This document shows, piece by piece, positions 49,201 to 60,340 of a stretch of DNA of 64,000 nt (position 1 is the stretch's first letter; each line of letters begins with the position of its first letter). Position numbers and translations under genes: made by a program. This DNA comes from Arthrinium phaeospermum (Eukaryota; Ascomycota; Sordariomycetes; Amphisphaeriales; Apiosporaceae). The stretch lies in NCBI GenBank assembly GCA_006503535.1, contig QYRS01000010.1, positions 2,108,001 to 2,172,000 on the forward strand, written 5' to 3'. The notes below the pieces were generated by a model, which was given only the letters and a program-made list of their open reading frames with translations, made no database searches and was not told where the DNA came from.

Positions 49201-49326
49201 GCCGACTTCGTGGAGGCGGTGACGGAGGTCGCGGGCAAGTTTGTCGCGGCGGGGGTGTATTCGGGTCGGGAGCGGGATGGAATTGTCGGGAAGGCGAGGG
49301 AGGCGGAGGGGGAGTTGGCGGTGTGA
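46264..49326 (+). CDS. Secreted GH127-like beta-L-arabinofuranosidase with LamG insertion
   Basis: Intronless, 1020 residues, with an N-terminal signal peptide (about 1-25). The start was set at the first ATG; the frame opens a few codons earlier with no ATG. The GH127 (DUF1680) fold begins at VRPFRLDQVRLGDGLLQE and is interrupted at about 140-380 by a LamG/concanavalin-like domain (FTIATWVNL, WVHIAVTLKG, GTLYVDGQ, TIDEFHIFNRALS). It resumes at THPGYVGALPEDTV and WAPWYTQHKIMRGLLDAYY. The zinc-cysteine site expected from HypBA1 is present: Glu631 and Cys633 (GAETC), Cys701 and Cys702 (GTCCGG). Such enzymes remove beta-L-arabinofuranose from plant glycans. Missing introns and the LamG insertion resemble actinobacterial homologues, so bacterial origin is possible. 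Arabinose specificity is inferred; GH127 relatives include other activities. Confidence 0.87.
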   Translation: MSSFSLRRLFQILVCMTAVVDFTNASPDAPADPGPGGTAPVRPFRLDQVRLGDGLLQEKSDRMKDFLRQYDERRFLVLFNNQAGRPNAGGVQVPGGWEDGGLLSGHWTGHYMTALSQAYADQGEEVFKTKLDWMVKELAACQDAITARMHGDGTGEQQPDNKTVGRVSGKFGSALQLNQGDQEQYVTLPQETINQLRDFTIATWVNLASDQTWTRLFDFGKDTAVNMFLTPRADTTQHAPRFSITTGGSGQEQQINGKTAIPVNEWVHIAVTLKGTSGTLYVDGQVDGTNTGMTLNPTSLDNPGNRWIGRSQYGDAPLQATIDEFHIFNRALSAAEIQSLQDSAAGSTDGGNIAWYKFDEKNGTSLKDSSPNGRDAGIVSDGGSGPVNWIPTHPGYVGALPEDTVLRLGPPRWAIYGGDAATNTWAPWYTQHKIMRGLLDAYYNTNNTQALDVVVKMADWAYLALTIGDKNQSGYKGNLTRDDLNYMWDLYIAGEFGGANEVFPEIYGLTGDARHLETATAFDNRASLFGAAVEDRDILVLTHDHNPGPRRTDRLHANTHVPQFIGYLRIFEQNGEQDYFDAAKNFYGWVVPHREFAHGGTGGNYPGSNDNAEMFQNRDNIAHAMAGNGAETCTTYNLLKLARNLFLHEHNATYMDNYERGLFNMIAGSRADTASKADPQLTYFQPLTPGSTRDYGNTGTCCGGTGMESHTKYQETVYLRSADGSALWVNLYVPSTLTWEDRGFEIKQETTFPRSDKTKLTIITAGQGPLDIKLRVPAWAKSGGVTVTVKGKEDEQVPEPGTYLTLSRTWQPGDTIEMQMPFRIRIERALDRPDTQAIMWGPVLLQTVGRPTGSSSGYWEMSLYRYLKLDGDYARAAIMPTGSKTPAGDPLFRVRTVSSSSKDLTVRPYYISDSQPVSSYFRRVEPRVVFGTLDTGIANRKRNDGLPRYDVPVQGVASPGTDGPTFLDVVWDRAPFSSHADFVEAVTEVAGKFVAAGVYSGRERDGIVGKAREAEGELAV

Positions 49327-50421
49327 GGTATACTTGACTTGGATATTGGTGCATATAGGGGTAATTGGGTTTGTTCTGCATGGTGGGTCTGGGGGTGTTT
49401 CGTAGTAAACGCCAGGGCTATGGAAATACTTTTTGTCACTTCAGGGGTTGCTTTCGCCTGTATTCATGCTGTGCTCTATTCGTGAAGGGCTCATGGAAGT
49501 GGCTGCTAGACGCCATGGTTTCGGTTTCTTCTTTCCTTTTTATGTCTCCTATCCAGACCAGGTCAGCCAAAGGGGATTTACGTGCCTGGCCAAACTTCCA
49601 TAAGAAGATCACGTCTGTCCCTCTTCCTACGTATCAAGGATCTGGGTATTCCAACTCACCGCCATGAAAAGAGACCAGCACAGCTTGAGACGGAGGCCTG
49701 CTGCCAACCTTACCTTATCCGGTGGATGGCGACAGCACTGCTCTTGATAGAAAGAATACTTCCCGTGGATAATTATTAAGTATTATCTACTCGTATATTC
49801 TATCTAACGAATAACATCATCCCAGTAGCTCCAAGTGAACCCTGGTATGCATAGTACAGCATAATCCAGTGCAAGCAACGGTTTCGCCATCAAGAGAACA
49901 TCATCTGTCCTGTATAAGTAACGATGGGCTGGTCAATGTATAAAATTTCTCATCCAACATGCCACACCTAATTCTACCCATTTCTTCCCCAACCCTTGAA
50001 ATCGTCCCATTATTCGTGTGCTGGGATGTGTTTGGACTTTTGATGACATGGGGTACGATGGCTTCGTTCAAGACTATATATTAGAAGACAGCTCACTTTT
50101 CATGAGTCATCTGGCTCCAAATGGCCAAGGATCTCATAAGAAAAAAACCGAACAAGAGTAAAGGTCACGTGTATCAAGCCAAAGTCTGCACAGTAATTCA
50201 GAATAACTAATGAAAATTTTAATTTGCTAAACGTCTAACGGTCTGATAAGACACAAGAGGCCAGCAACACAAAAGCCCAACGCCTCTATGCCAATGCGGG
50301 GAAAAGACACGCGCACCGGCTATCTAGGTTATGCTATACAAGATTATGCAACAGAGCTTCTCTAGGCCCTGGTAGGTAAGAACCTTCGTTCCTTCCTCTC
50401 TCTACTATCGTGGCACTGCTC
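49327..50421. other. Convergent AT-rich intergenic region
   Basis: Shared 3' side of the GH127-like and ABC transporter genes. AT-rich from about 49.75 to 50.35 kb. No other feature is recognised. Confidence 0.5.
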
Positions 50422-53400
50422 TTACTCGTCATCCACCAGCCTCTTGGCCTCAAAGGCCTTCTTCGCCGCCTTCAGCAGCGTGTCCATATCGCCGCTCGTC
50501 TCGCACATGGACCGGAAGCTGCCATCCGTCTTCTTAAGCAGCTCGTACGGGTCGCCGTACTCGACCAGCTCACCGTGGTCCAGCACCAGCACCTTGTCAT
50601 AGTCCACAATGGTGGCTAGTCTGTGTGCAATGGTGATGGTCGTGCTCTGGAGTTGACGGATAGTGCCCTGAATCTTGGAGTCGGTCGCGTAGTCGATGGA
50701 CGCAGTGGCCTCGTCCATGATGAGAAGCTTCGGGTTCTTGAGCATGGCTCGAGCCAGGCAAAGCAGTTGCCGCTGGCCCTGGGACAGGTTCGATCCGGAC
50801 TCAGACACAGCAGACGACAGATCAAGGAAGAGGTTCTTGTTGGTGGCAGTAGGAGACGGGGGGCCAGCGGCATCATCGGCAGCCGCCGGCTCAGAAGCCA
50901 GAGCACCTGTGGTGACGGGGGTGACAGGAGTCTCATTGGGGCCAATCAACTGCACGCGGCGCAACGCATTGAAAATCTCCTCGTCGGTATACAGGTCGAA
51001 GGGGTCCAAGTTGGTGCGAATAGTGCCGGTGAACAAGGTGGGGTCTTGGGGTACGATAGTGATGGCCTCGCGGAGGTCCTTGAGGCCTATCATGCCGATA
51101 TCAATGTCGTCGAGAAGAATCTTGCCCTCCTCGGCCTCGAGGGCCCGGAACAGCGCCAATGTCAAAGAACTCTTGCCTGCACCAGTGCGACCAACGACAC
51201 CAACCTTCTCGAGAGGGTTGATCTTGAAAGTGACCTTGCGCAGAACGGGGTCCAGGTCGGATCGGTATCTGGTAGAGTACGAGATGAATTCGACTGAGCC
51301 GTGGGCAGGCCAGTTTGCCGGAGGTCGGTTCTTCTCATTGATGGGGTCCGCCTCTTGTTCGACGTCGAGGTATTCCTTGACTCGCTCCACCGAGTTCATG
51401 TTTTGCTCATTCATGGCGTACAGTCTGACGAGCCAGAGCATGTTCTCCGAGAAGGTGATGGCGTAGCTGAGCGAGATACCCGCAGCGCCCGCCTTGACCT
51501 TGCCCAGACTGAGAATGACGAACACACCTGCGAAGAAGGCAACGAGGTCACCCAGCACATCTGTGCGGAATGCCAGCCATCTGTTAGCGGCCCAGAGGTA
51601 GATGAACGGGCGGGCTTGGGTGTTGATCTTGGTCAGGTTTTCACGGATAAAACGGCGCTCATCACCGTATGCACGAATGGTGGTAACACCGGACAGGGTC
51701 TCGCCGAATTGCTGGAACAGCGGGCTTCGGTTGACTGACTCCAGACGCTTGAGGTCCCGAGATGCGCGAAGGTAGAACAGACCCACGAAGACGTACGCTC
51801 CGGTGATGAAGCCTCCAGCGATCAAGAAGCCTGGGGTAACGAAGCCAATCAGAACGATGGTCACGAGGATACCCAGAACACAGCTCATAACGCCAATGGC
51901 AACCGGTGCAACTTCCTGGTCAATGGCCTCGAGGTCCTTGCTGAAGCGGTTCATGATCTGCCCGAGCGGCGTGACGTCAAAGAACTTGAACTTGGCCCTA
52001 GAAACTGAGCCCATCAGGCGATTGTGAATCTTCCAAGAAGCAGTAAGCGAGCCGAAGAAGAGCCACAAGTCGCGGACAAGCGCAAGGACGGCACCAGCCA
52101 GACCGATCAACGCAAGAATAAGGAGGTAGTAGTTGACGTTGACCTCCTCGGGTGCATTGGCAGTTGAGTATTGGGCAGGGCTGAAGAAGGCACCAGATTG
52201 GACATGGTGGGCAACAGTCGAAAATGCGTTGGGCGAGGCAAAGTGGCCAACAGAGTTCTGGCTTGCGGCGCCAACACTGAAGGTGTTGATGCTTTCCGCC
52301 TCGGTTGTGTACTGCTCGGCCCATTGCTTGATCCACAAGTTTTGCGCGACTCCAGAAAGTTGCTGCCCACCAAAGACGAAGATGGTGAGCATCCAGAACC
52401 ACCATGATCCCATGGCGTTAAGGTAAAGCTTCACGACAGGCCACTTCACAGCGCCAGTAGCCTTGGTTTCTTCCATGGAGTCCTGCTTCTTCTTCTTCTT
52501 ATCCTTGGCTTTGCCGTTGCCATTGCCATTGGGAGCACCGTCGATAAGAGTTTCGTCACTACCTTCGCCAACACTCGATGGGACTCGAGATGGAATGCGG
52601 GAAGCGTGGGCCGAATTGGGACGAGATCGGTTCTGGATGTCCTCACCCAGAGCACCAGATGCGATTACTTCGGAAGGAGGACCTTGCGCTGAGACTCTGC
52701 CGTTGTCCAGGACGACAACATACTCGGAAGAAGGAACACAAAGCGTGATGTTATGGGTGACAAGGATGCAGGTGCGATCACGCATAAGAGGTCCTCGAAT
52801 GCAGTTGGTGAAGATCCATTGGGCAGTGTGGGAGTCCACAGCACTGAGACAGTCGTCGAGGAGCAGGTGTCGCGAGTTGGAGTAGACGGCTCTGGCCAAA
52901 GAAATGCGTTGCTTCTGACCGCCAGAAAGAGTGATTCCCTTCTCACCAACAAGCGTCTCGTCACCATTGTCCAAAATCTCGAGGTCGCGTTCCAGAGCGC
53001 AGGCCACAATGACATCTCGGTATCGCTTCTCATCGTAGGGCGCAGAGAACAAAATGTTTTCCTTGATGTTGGCGTTGACCAACCAGGCACTCTGGGCGAC
53101 GTATGCACAAGTCTCAGCAAGTCCAGTCTCGGGATCCACGTGGACGTCCTCACGGCTGCGGCCACCGGGCAAGTATACTTTACCCTTCATCAGGGTCATT
53201 TCACCGAGCAGCGCCATGAGCATCGAGGTCTTTCCGGATCCAGTGGCGCCTGCAATAATGTTCAGCTGGCCGATCTTGAAATCACTGGTCAAGTCCATGA
53301 GACGGAAGGCCATGGTGCCATCTGCTGCGACGGCGTCTTTGCTGCCCCAGATGAAGGTGGCATCGCGGAAGCCAATGACACGGTTGCCCTGGTCGTCGAC

Positions 53401-55572
53401 ATTCTCCTCGCTCAGCTGCTTGTACTTTTCGGTTTCATCCTCGAGCAAGAACTCCTCGACACGATCAATGGACACCTGGGCCTCCTGTACGTGAGCGATC
53501 ATGTCGCCAAGCTGGTCGAGAGGCACCCGCAGCAACATGAACAAGGACATGGCCGTGAAGGCGACAGACGGGTACAAAGGCTTCTTTTCAACCTTGGTGT
53601 ATACCAAGAAAGAGCAGAACGTGATCAGGACCGGGACGGTGTTCCAGATAGCAACAGCCAGCGCCCAGATCATGTATCGGTTTCGCAGCGCCTTCAGTTC
53701 AGCGCGTCGCTTTTGGTCCACAATGTCGCCGAAGCGCTGTTCCCAGGCAAAATACTTGATGATACGAATGTTTTGCAGGACCTCGTTGGTCGTATGGATA
53801 CGCTTGTCCGTGGCCGTCATGATCTTCTTCTGAGTGAATTGGAACCCCTTGGCGAGAAGAATGTTGATCGGCAGAAGGAAGACCATGATCACCAGTCCCG
53901 GGATAGCACTGAGCCCCATGACCTGCCACAGCAGAATGATGGACATGATGAGCTGGGAGGGCGCGCTGGCCAACAAGAAATGGAGGTAAGAGGTGACTTC
54001 GGAGATCTTGAAGCTGTCGACGGACATCAAGTTGATGATGGTGCCCAGATTCGCCTGCTCGTCCGCGTCCTTGGCTGGGTCCTCTTTCTTAGTGACTTCC
54101 CCGGTGCCTGCAGCTTCGTTACTGGTGTCGCTGGCACTCTTGCGCTTGAGGCCAATCATCCTCTTCAGCTTGTCGAGGCGCGATTCCTTCACAGCCTCTC
54201 TCCCGTTGCTGGTCCCGAGGGTGGTGTCCTTGCCACTCGCTGCCTTGCGGCGCAGAGCCTTGGCGTAAATATCACCGATGATGATGGCCCGAATACGGAT
54301 GCAGATCCTTCGACCGATCCACAACGCTTGGCCATCGGCAACGGAGCGAATGATATCGGCAATGGGCAGCAAGATGACGTAAAGCCACAGAACGTTGATA
54401 GGAGCAATCTCGGGCTTCTCGACATACTCCAGAATAGCCTTCAGTAGGAGAGTCGGGGCAAAGGTAAGCACTCCAGATGCCAGTGCCCATAAGCACTGCA
54501 GGATGAGGTCGCTCTTGAAGTATTTGGCCAGGTGGAAGATAAGTCTAGTGTTCTTCTTGAATTGGCGGTAGTCGGCGAGAACGTAGCCAGCCTTGTCTTT
54601 GGGAAGCAAGTTCCAGACCTTTTCCATGACCAAAGGTGACTTGTAACCGTCCCAGAGCACACCGTCCACCCAGGAGAAAGTCATGAGAGAGAACACAGAA
54701 GCTAGAGGCTCCCGCGAAGGCTCGATGTCACCCTCCCACTCCAACATAACCGTCTTGTTGCCTTTCCTAATCGACATGGTCATAATGAAAAGGATCGTCG
54801 TCAGGCAGAACTCGGCAACGACCAAGATCTGGGCCAGCTGGGAGCTCGGGTGGATGATGACCGAGCGGAAGATGAGGAGGGTGAACAACCACTGGAATCC
54901 GTAGATGGTCGCCGTGTGGTTCCATATCCGGGGCACTCGCCACTTGGTATTACCGAGGAAGAGTCGCAGCGTCGCCAAGACAAGCACGTAGAGCCATGTT
55001 AAGACACCAACCGCGGCAGCGATGCGACCGCGTCCACTATAGGTGTTGGTGATGAGCGCAGTGACGTTGATGGCCACGAGACCGATCACGCAGAGCTCCT
55101 CAACAATCACGGACAGCTGTTGGCCCGGCGGAGTATCGGCTTGGACAATAGAGCCCTTCGTAGTCGTCTTGACGAGGGCCAAGCGGCCGCCGCCGTTCTG
55201 GGCAATGGAGAGACCTTCTTCATCGTCGTCGGTACTCGCGGGTTCTTCTTCTTCGTCCGGCGGGAGTTCGGTATGGTCACGGTGGTCGGGGATATGTTCG
55301 TAGTCGCGTGCTCGTTTAGATCGGATGCGCTGCAAGATGCCTTGGTAGGCGAGGGTCGTGACGGAGAGACCGAACACAATTAAGGGGAAAAGAATCTTCA
55401 AGTAGCTGCAGCAGAATGTCCTCCGTTAGAGCACGTCTGTGTAGATGTTGGGGAAGGACATTGGAGGAGAGGCTTACTCTGATTGGAAGCAGGTGGTGAA
55501 GTCGTCAATACGCCAGATAGGCCAACCGCAAGAAGCGAAGTCCGCAGTGGAAGCCATCCTCATTTGCGACAT
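50422..55572 (-). CDS. ABCC (MRP-type) full transporter, YBT1/VMR1-like
   Basis: Two exons (55572-55478, 55405-50422) flank a 72-base intron with donor GTAAGC and acceptor CAG; the product has 1692 residues. Order: extra N-terminal membrane domain, TMD1, NBD1, TMD2, NBD2. NBD1: Walker A GATGSGKTS (about 748), signature LSGGQKQRIS, Walker B LLLDDCLSAVDS. NBD2: Walker A GRTGAGKSS (about 1433), signature LSQGQRQLLC, Walker B LLIMDEATAS. Both sites are complete. The N-terminus WPIWRIDDFTTCFQSDYLKI and the acidic loop before TMD1 fit the fungal YBT1/VMR1 branch, which exports bile acids, conjugates or metals into the vacuole. A lysine-rich stretch (KDKKKKKQD) sits after NBD1. Three in-frame ATGs (55572, 55563, 55557) could serve as start. 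The substrate cannot be read from sequence. Confidence 0.92.
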
Positions 55573-58357
55573 CCCGGCAGCCCAGTGGCGGCGCCCCGCG
55601 GGCAAGACAATATCGAAGGCGGCACCCAATTGCCCTGATTCTGGTTGCTGTTTCGCCAAGGGGATAGAAGTGCCTCTTGAACTCGGGTTGCACCAAGGGG
55701 GGAGAGTTGAGCCGAAATGGCGCGCGACGGGTCGGTAAGACAAGCCTGTATATTTTGTGCTGGAACTAAGAGAAAAAAGCTACCAGAACAAAAGACAATG
55801 TTGTTTGGAGTTGCGGCTCAGAATAGACGTAGTCGAAGCCAAGCACTTCAGTCCGAACGATGTGGTCCGGGGTGCAGCATGTAAGAAAACTCTATTGGCG
55901 GTATTGGGAAGAGGCGGGAAAAGTTTACTGGGGAGATGAGGCCGGACAGCCTGTCGTGAGTGGTGACGAAAAGAGCAACAGGAGCAACGTTGAAAGGTGG
56001 GGAGGAAAAGGAAGATAACGACATTAAACTGGAGCCTGCTTCGCTCCGACTGCCGACTGGATACCGCGGCTGCTGATCTCGACCCGGCGAACCTCTTTTG
56101 TCTAGTTGCAGTCACCACGGAGATATCGAGAGGCTTATGTTCCTCTTCATCACTTTCTTCAGAGGTGACTTCCTGCACCACCTACATAATGTTTGTTGCC
56201 CCGAATCGCTAGGTGCAGCTGGAGCAGGCACTGTACTGAGCACAAGGTCCGGCGATACAGTGCCCCACTGACGATATTAGCGCCTGCTCCGGTTACCTGG
56301 GTTGCTGCAGGAACTTGCCATGTCGTTCGCCGTCAAGCGCATTTCTCAATCGTGCAAATGGACGGAAACGTCGACTCCACTCGGAGGAGGCTCGTAACAG
56401 GCCGTGTATGCAAGTTATATAGGTAGGATTGAAGGAGGACACTTGATGGTGATAGCCGAAATCTGGTCACAAAAGGTAAACTCTCCCATAGCTCCTGCGC
56501 TACGTCATGTCGTAGATTGGTTTCAGACCGCTGCTCTGTATTTCTTGCGACGAAACCAATGCAACAGACGGGTTCATCCCTTATTACATGTTAGGTACTG
56601 ATCACCGCCATTCTTCAAGCGAAAGGGCGTATCTCGTACCCCATACTCCAAATCGACGCTGCTTCTGCATGGTCCCTGTCCAGCGTTGGGGGTCCTCGAG
56701 CTTCTGCCTATCAGGAACGGTTGCCGCGGTCGTGTTGTGCACGCGTGGAATGTAATCGATCCGCTCTGACTGGGTCCAGCCCCGCCCAAGAAAAGAAGCA
56801 ACCTTCCGTTTTCAGTCTCGGCGAGAGATTTTGTCGCAGTAGCTCGTAGCCTGCATCGATCCAACTGACCAACCAGACAATACCCGCTTCCGGCATCACC
56901 CAGTTGCCCGAGTCATACCAGCAATATGTACATAAGATACCCAAGCTCTTCAATTCAATTGTCGGGGCCCGCAGACGGCTAAGCATATGCCCGTCTTGCC
57001 GTCCGGTCTTTGCATTGTGAATGATCGTGGTGGCATGCGTGACCTACCTATTCCTCCTCAGCAGTTGGCTCGCAAGCAAACATGTACATCAGGGATGCAA
57101 CCCTCCGAACATGCGGGGAGATATGCGGCTAATGATTTCAACGTCTGATAGGACATAAGCCGCAGCGCGTGATTCCTACAAATACATGTATGATTTCAGT
57201 TCTCGCTCTCTGCAATTAGGCGGTCAAGTTATGATTTGTCACATTCCGGGCCTTCGACGCTACCGCTTTCTGCAAGGTTGGCCGGGGCGCGCCGTGTCGA
57301 AGTCGGTCAAGCCTGAGATTCAACCGCTAACTGCGCCGTGTGTTATTGCACTGCTGCGTGGCATATCATTGGTTATTTATTATCCACTATCTGCCAGTGC
57401 AGCTTTACCACAACTCTCCAGCATCTTTCCGAAAGGGGTCGTTAGCAAAGCCACCGCGCACTCTTCAATCCAGATGTAGGTTATTATGTCTCTGTACAAT
57501 CTAGAAGCACGATAGCCAAACGAGGAAAGAATACCTGGAACCAGGCCAACAATTTCCGCCTCCAATAAGTATGGCTCAGCCTGCCGTCGTCACGTTTCTG
57601 TCCTGGGGCATAGTCAATGCTAGTCCGCAACCTAGCCAGCCAGCTTTCCCCAACACCAATGCCAAGCCCCTGCGAGAATGAACCAGTCAAGTCTCCTTAA
57701 GAACAAGCAGTTGTACGGAATGTTATAACAGTAATAATCGTTTATTCCTGCGGCCACTTGATGCATCGCCCTGCCCACCAGGCCCCCGGGGGTGAGGTGA
57801 TGTTAGGAATCCGTTGGTAGCATCGTCCGCTCTCGTTGAGTATTGCGCCCGATCAATCCGTGCTGGACCAAATGTCATTCGAGCATTTCGTGCCTTTCTG
57901 TCAGAGGGAGAAGTTGTTGGCATCGGAAGTGGCTCCGGGCTTGGCCGGGGCAGCCGCTGTCATGGTCGCGATCGTGCACTCTGAAGGCATGGACGCAAAG
58001 TCAAATTTCCAGTCGTGAGACTAGACAGTCGAAGCAGTTGTGCTGACGGCTGAACTCCCGTTGCTCGAAACGGCGCTGCTCTACAAGATAACGCACACAT
58101 ATCGGTGACAATGTAGCCCCTGGTATAGCTTGCGCATGTAGCAGCGGCTTCTCGTGTAATGAGCTGGTCGAGTCTCTTGGATGGTACACACCACCAGCTC
58201 GCATGGCATGCTGGTGGGCTAGCGCCAGCGGCCGATACCAACATATCGGTCTCGCTCATGGATTGGTCTGAAGCGTATACGAAGTCGGCCCGCTTGTTGA
58301 AGTATAAGACGAACACTGACGGGGATATACCTAAACCACATGAGGTGCGTCTCCATC
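55573..58357. other. Intergenic region between transporter genes
   Basis: About 2.8 kb without a supported gene. The first few hundred bases are the ABC transporter promoter and leader; the frame before its first exon continues but lacks an upstream ATG. Small frames at 56.6-57.0 and 57.8-58.0 kb show no family features. Confidence 0.45.
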
Positions 58358-59883
58358 CTAAACCTCACCCCTTTGCCGCTCCGGCCGTGCCCCCTGAGGC
58401 CACCTTTTCGAGCAATAGAGAATCACCAAGGTAAACACAATCTCGAGCGCGAAAAAGGCCGACGCCATCTGATACCCGATCCGGAACCTAGGCGCCTCAC
58501 CCGTATTATAGATCAGCAGCGGGACCCAAGCCTGGAACGTAAAAGCGGCAGTCTCGACCACCCCGATGATGATGGCCCGGTGCTCGGCCGAGTGCGAGCA
58601 GATCTCGTTGATCCAGGTAATAATCAGAGCGCCCGCCCCCGTCTCGCAAAAGGTCAGCAGCCAGCCCGCCATCATGGCCGCGTGGTCGTGCGCCGGGTAC
58701 ACGGACAGGATGGCGGTCCCCGCGAGCGCCACGAGGCACGCGGCGATGATGACGGGCCACCGCAGGCCCAGGGCGTCGCTGGTCCAGGCGTACGACAGGG
58801 TGAAGAAGATCTGCAGGCCGTAGCCCGCGGTGGGGATGATGTTGATCTCCTCGGTCGTGTAGAGCTTGGTGGCCTTGAGCCACAGGTTCATGTAGGAGTA
58901 TATGCGGATACCGAGGACGTGCACGATGAAGATGGCGCAAAAGAGATAGACGGGCCACGAAGTCACGATCTCGCGTATGATTTTCCACGTCAGCTTCTTC
59001 ATTGGCTTGCGGCCGACGCGCTCCATCCGGGCAATGGCCATCTCGCGCTCCTTGGGCTTGAGCCAAGATGCCCGAGACGTAGTGGGCGAATCGGGGACTG
59101 CGAAGTAGCCATACAGCGCCACAGGAACACCAATAATCCCATCAAAGATGAACAGCCATCTCCAGGCAGCCACGCCATGCTTTCCGTTCATACCACTGAA
59201 AAGCGCCGCTTGGAGGTACCCCGAGAACATTTGGGCAGCGCTGGAAGAGGCCTGGAAGATACAGGCGCGTTTTCCCAGCTCGGAAGGGGTATAGAAGTTG
59301 CCCAAAAGCGTCATGATTCCGGGGTAAGCCGATGCCTCGAGTAGACCGGTGAAGAACCGCAGTGCGTAGAGTGTTTCAACGTTCTTCGCACCGGCCATGC
59401 CCATGACTATCAGACTCCACATCAATTCCAGCGAGGGAAGCCAGATAGAAGGCCGGACTTTGGTCAAGATCAGCTGCGAAGGGAGCTGGCCTATGATGTA
59501 CCCAATGTTCCAGAACGTGGTCAGAAGGTTGAGGTCATTGCCGGTCAGGACTAAATCCTCCTTCATGCCCGAGACGTAAGCATTGCTGATCTGTCAGCGC
59601 AGGGGGGGTCAGTGGATTTCGCCTTGTGCAAGATTGGAGTAAACAGGCGACCAACATTGGTTTGGTCAAGATACTTGACGAAGTAGGATATACAACAATA
59701 GCTCAAAATCCACCAGTCGATCTTGGCGATGAACTTGCGTTCCTCAGGTGTCTTGTCGAGCGAGTCCCAGAAAACAGTCCACAATCTCTTTCTGAAAGGG
59801 AGCTTTGCCGGCGAACCCGCCACTTCTGCCTCCCTCGGGCCCTGGTCTGAGTCGACCCTCTGTATGGCGCCCTTGCTGTCCAT
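58358..59883 (-). CDS. MFS permease, Dal5/Fen2-type anion:cation symporter family
   Basis: Two exons, 59883-59656 and 59590-58358, encode 486 residues. The intron is 65 bases with a weak donor (GTTGGT), branch GCTGAC and acceptor CAG; this placement gives DQTNISNAYVSGMKEDL, which fits the family consensus DQTN-x-NAYVSGMKEDL. Markers of the family: KIDWWILSYCCISYFVKYLDQTN at the start (ends KIDWW and LDQTN), then GYIIGQLPSQLIL and RFFTGLLEASAYPGIM. Twelve membrane spans are expected. Fungal members carry allantoate, pantothenate, nicotinate, biotin precursors or small peptides; the substrate is not readable here. It is divergently placed to the M19 dipeptidase across 457 bases, so co-regulation and dipeptide or amide uptake are plausible inferences. 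Confidence 0.9.
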
Positions 59884-60340
59884 GTTCACTCAGAGCGGAA
59901 AGGAGCTGCTTGTCGATACTCCTCTTCATTTTGGTGTATTGAATCGACGTGAAATGCACACCTATTTAAGCCACATTGCCAAGCGCAAGCATCCTACCAC
60001 ACCATGAACGGCAAGCAAGTCGGTTCGATTTCGTCAAATAACGTGATTGCATCGCGCGTTGATGTGATGCAAGTTAAAGTGGATTTGATGCCGGCGTAGT
60101 CCAGTCAAATATGGCCTTGATATCAGCCAGTAGATTATCTGATCTTGATGTGTCGGGCTATCCCCGACAATTACCAGAAACAGCAACCGGACCCCACTCC
60201 GCCATCGGATAGGACACCGACCAACATACGTCCCGACTAGACATAAGGCGTGCTTTCTAGCCGTCGTCATGCTTGGGACAAACATATGATAACCTGTCTT
60301 GTTTAGTTGGATCGGCAGTACAAACCAGACAACATTCACA
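59884..60340. promoter_or_regulatory. Divergent promoter region, permease and dipeptidase
   Basis: The two start codons are 457 bases apart and point away from each other. On the minus strand a TTAAATA element lies near 59965, about 80 bases before the permease ATG. No clear TATA box precedes the dipeptidase. No known factor site was identified with confidence. Confidence 0.5.

Noticed and set aside
52753..54447. Plus-strand frame of 564 codons inside the ABC transporter
   Set aside because: It is antisense to NBD1 and TMD1 of the transporter, with no family motif of its own; a shadow of codon bias.
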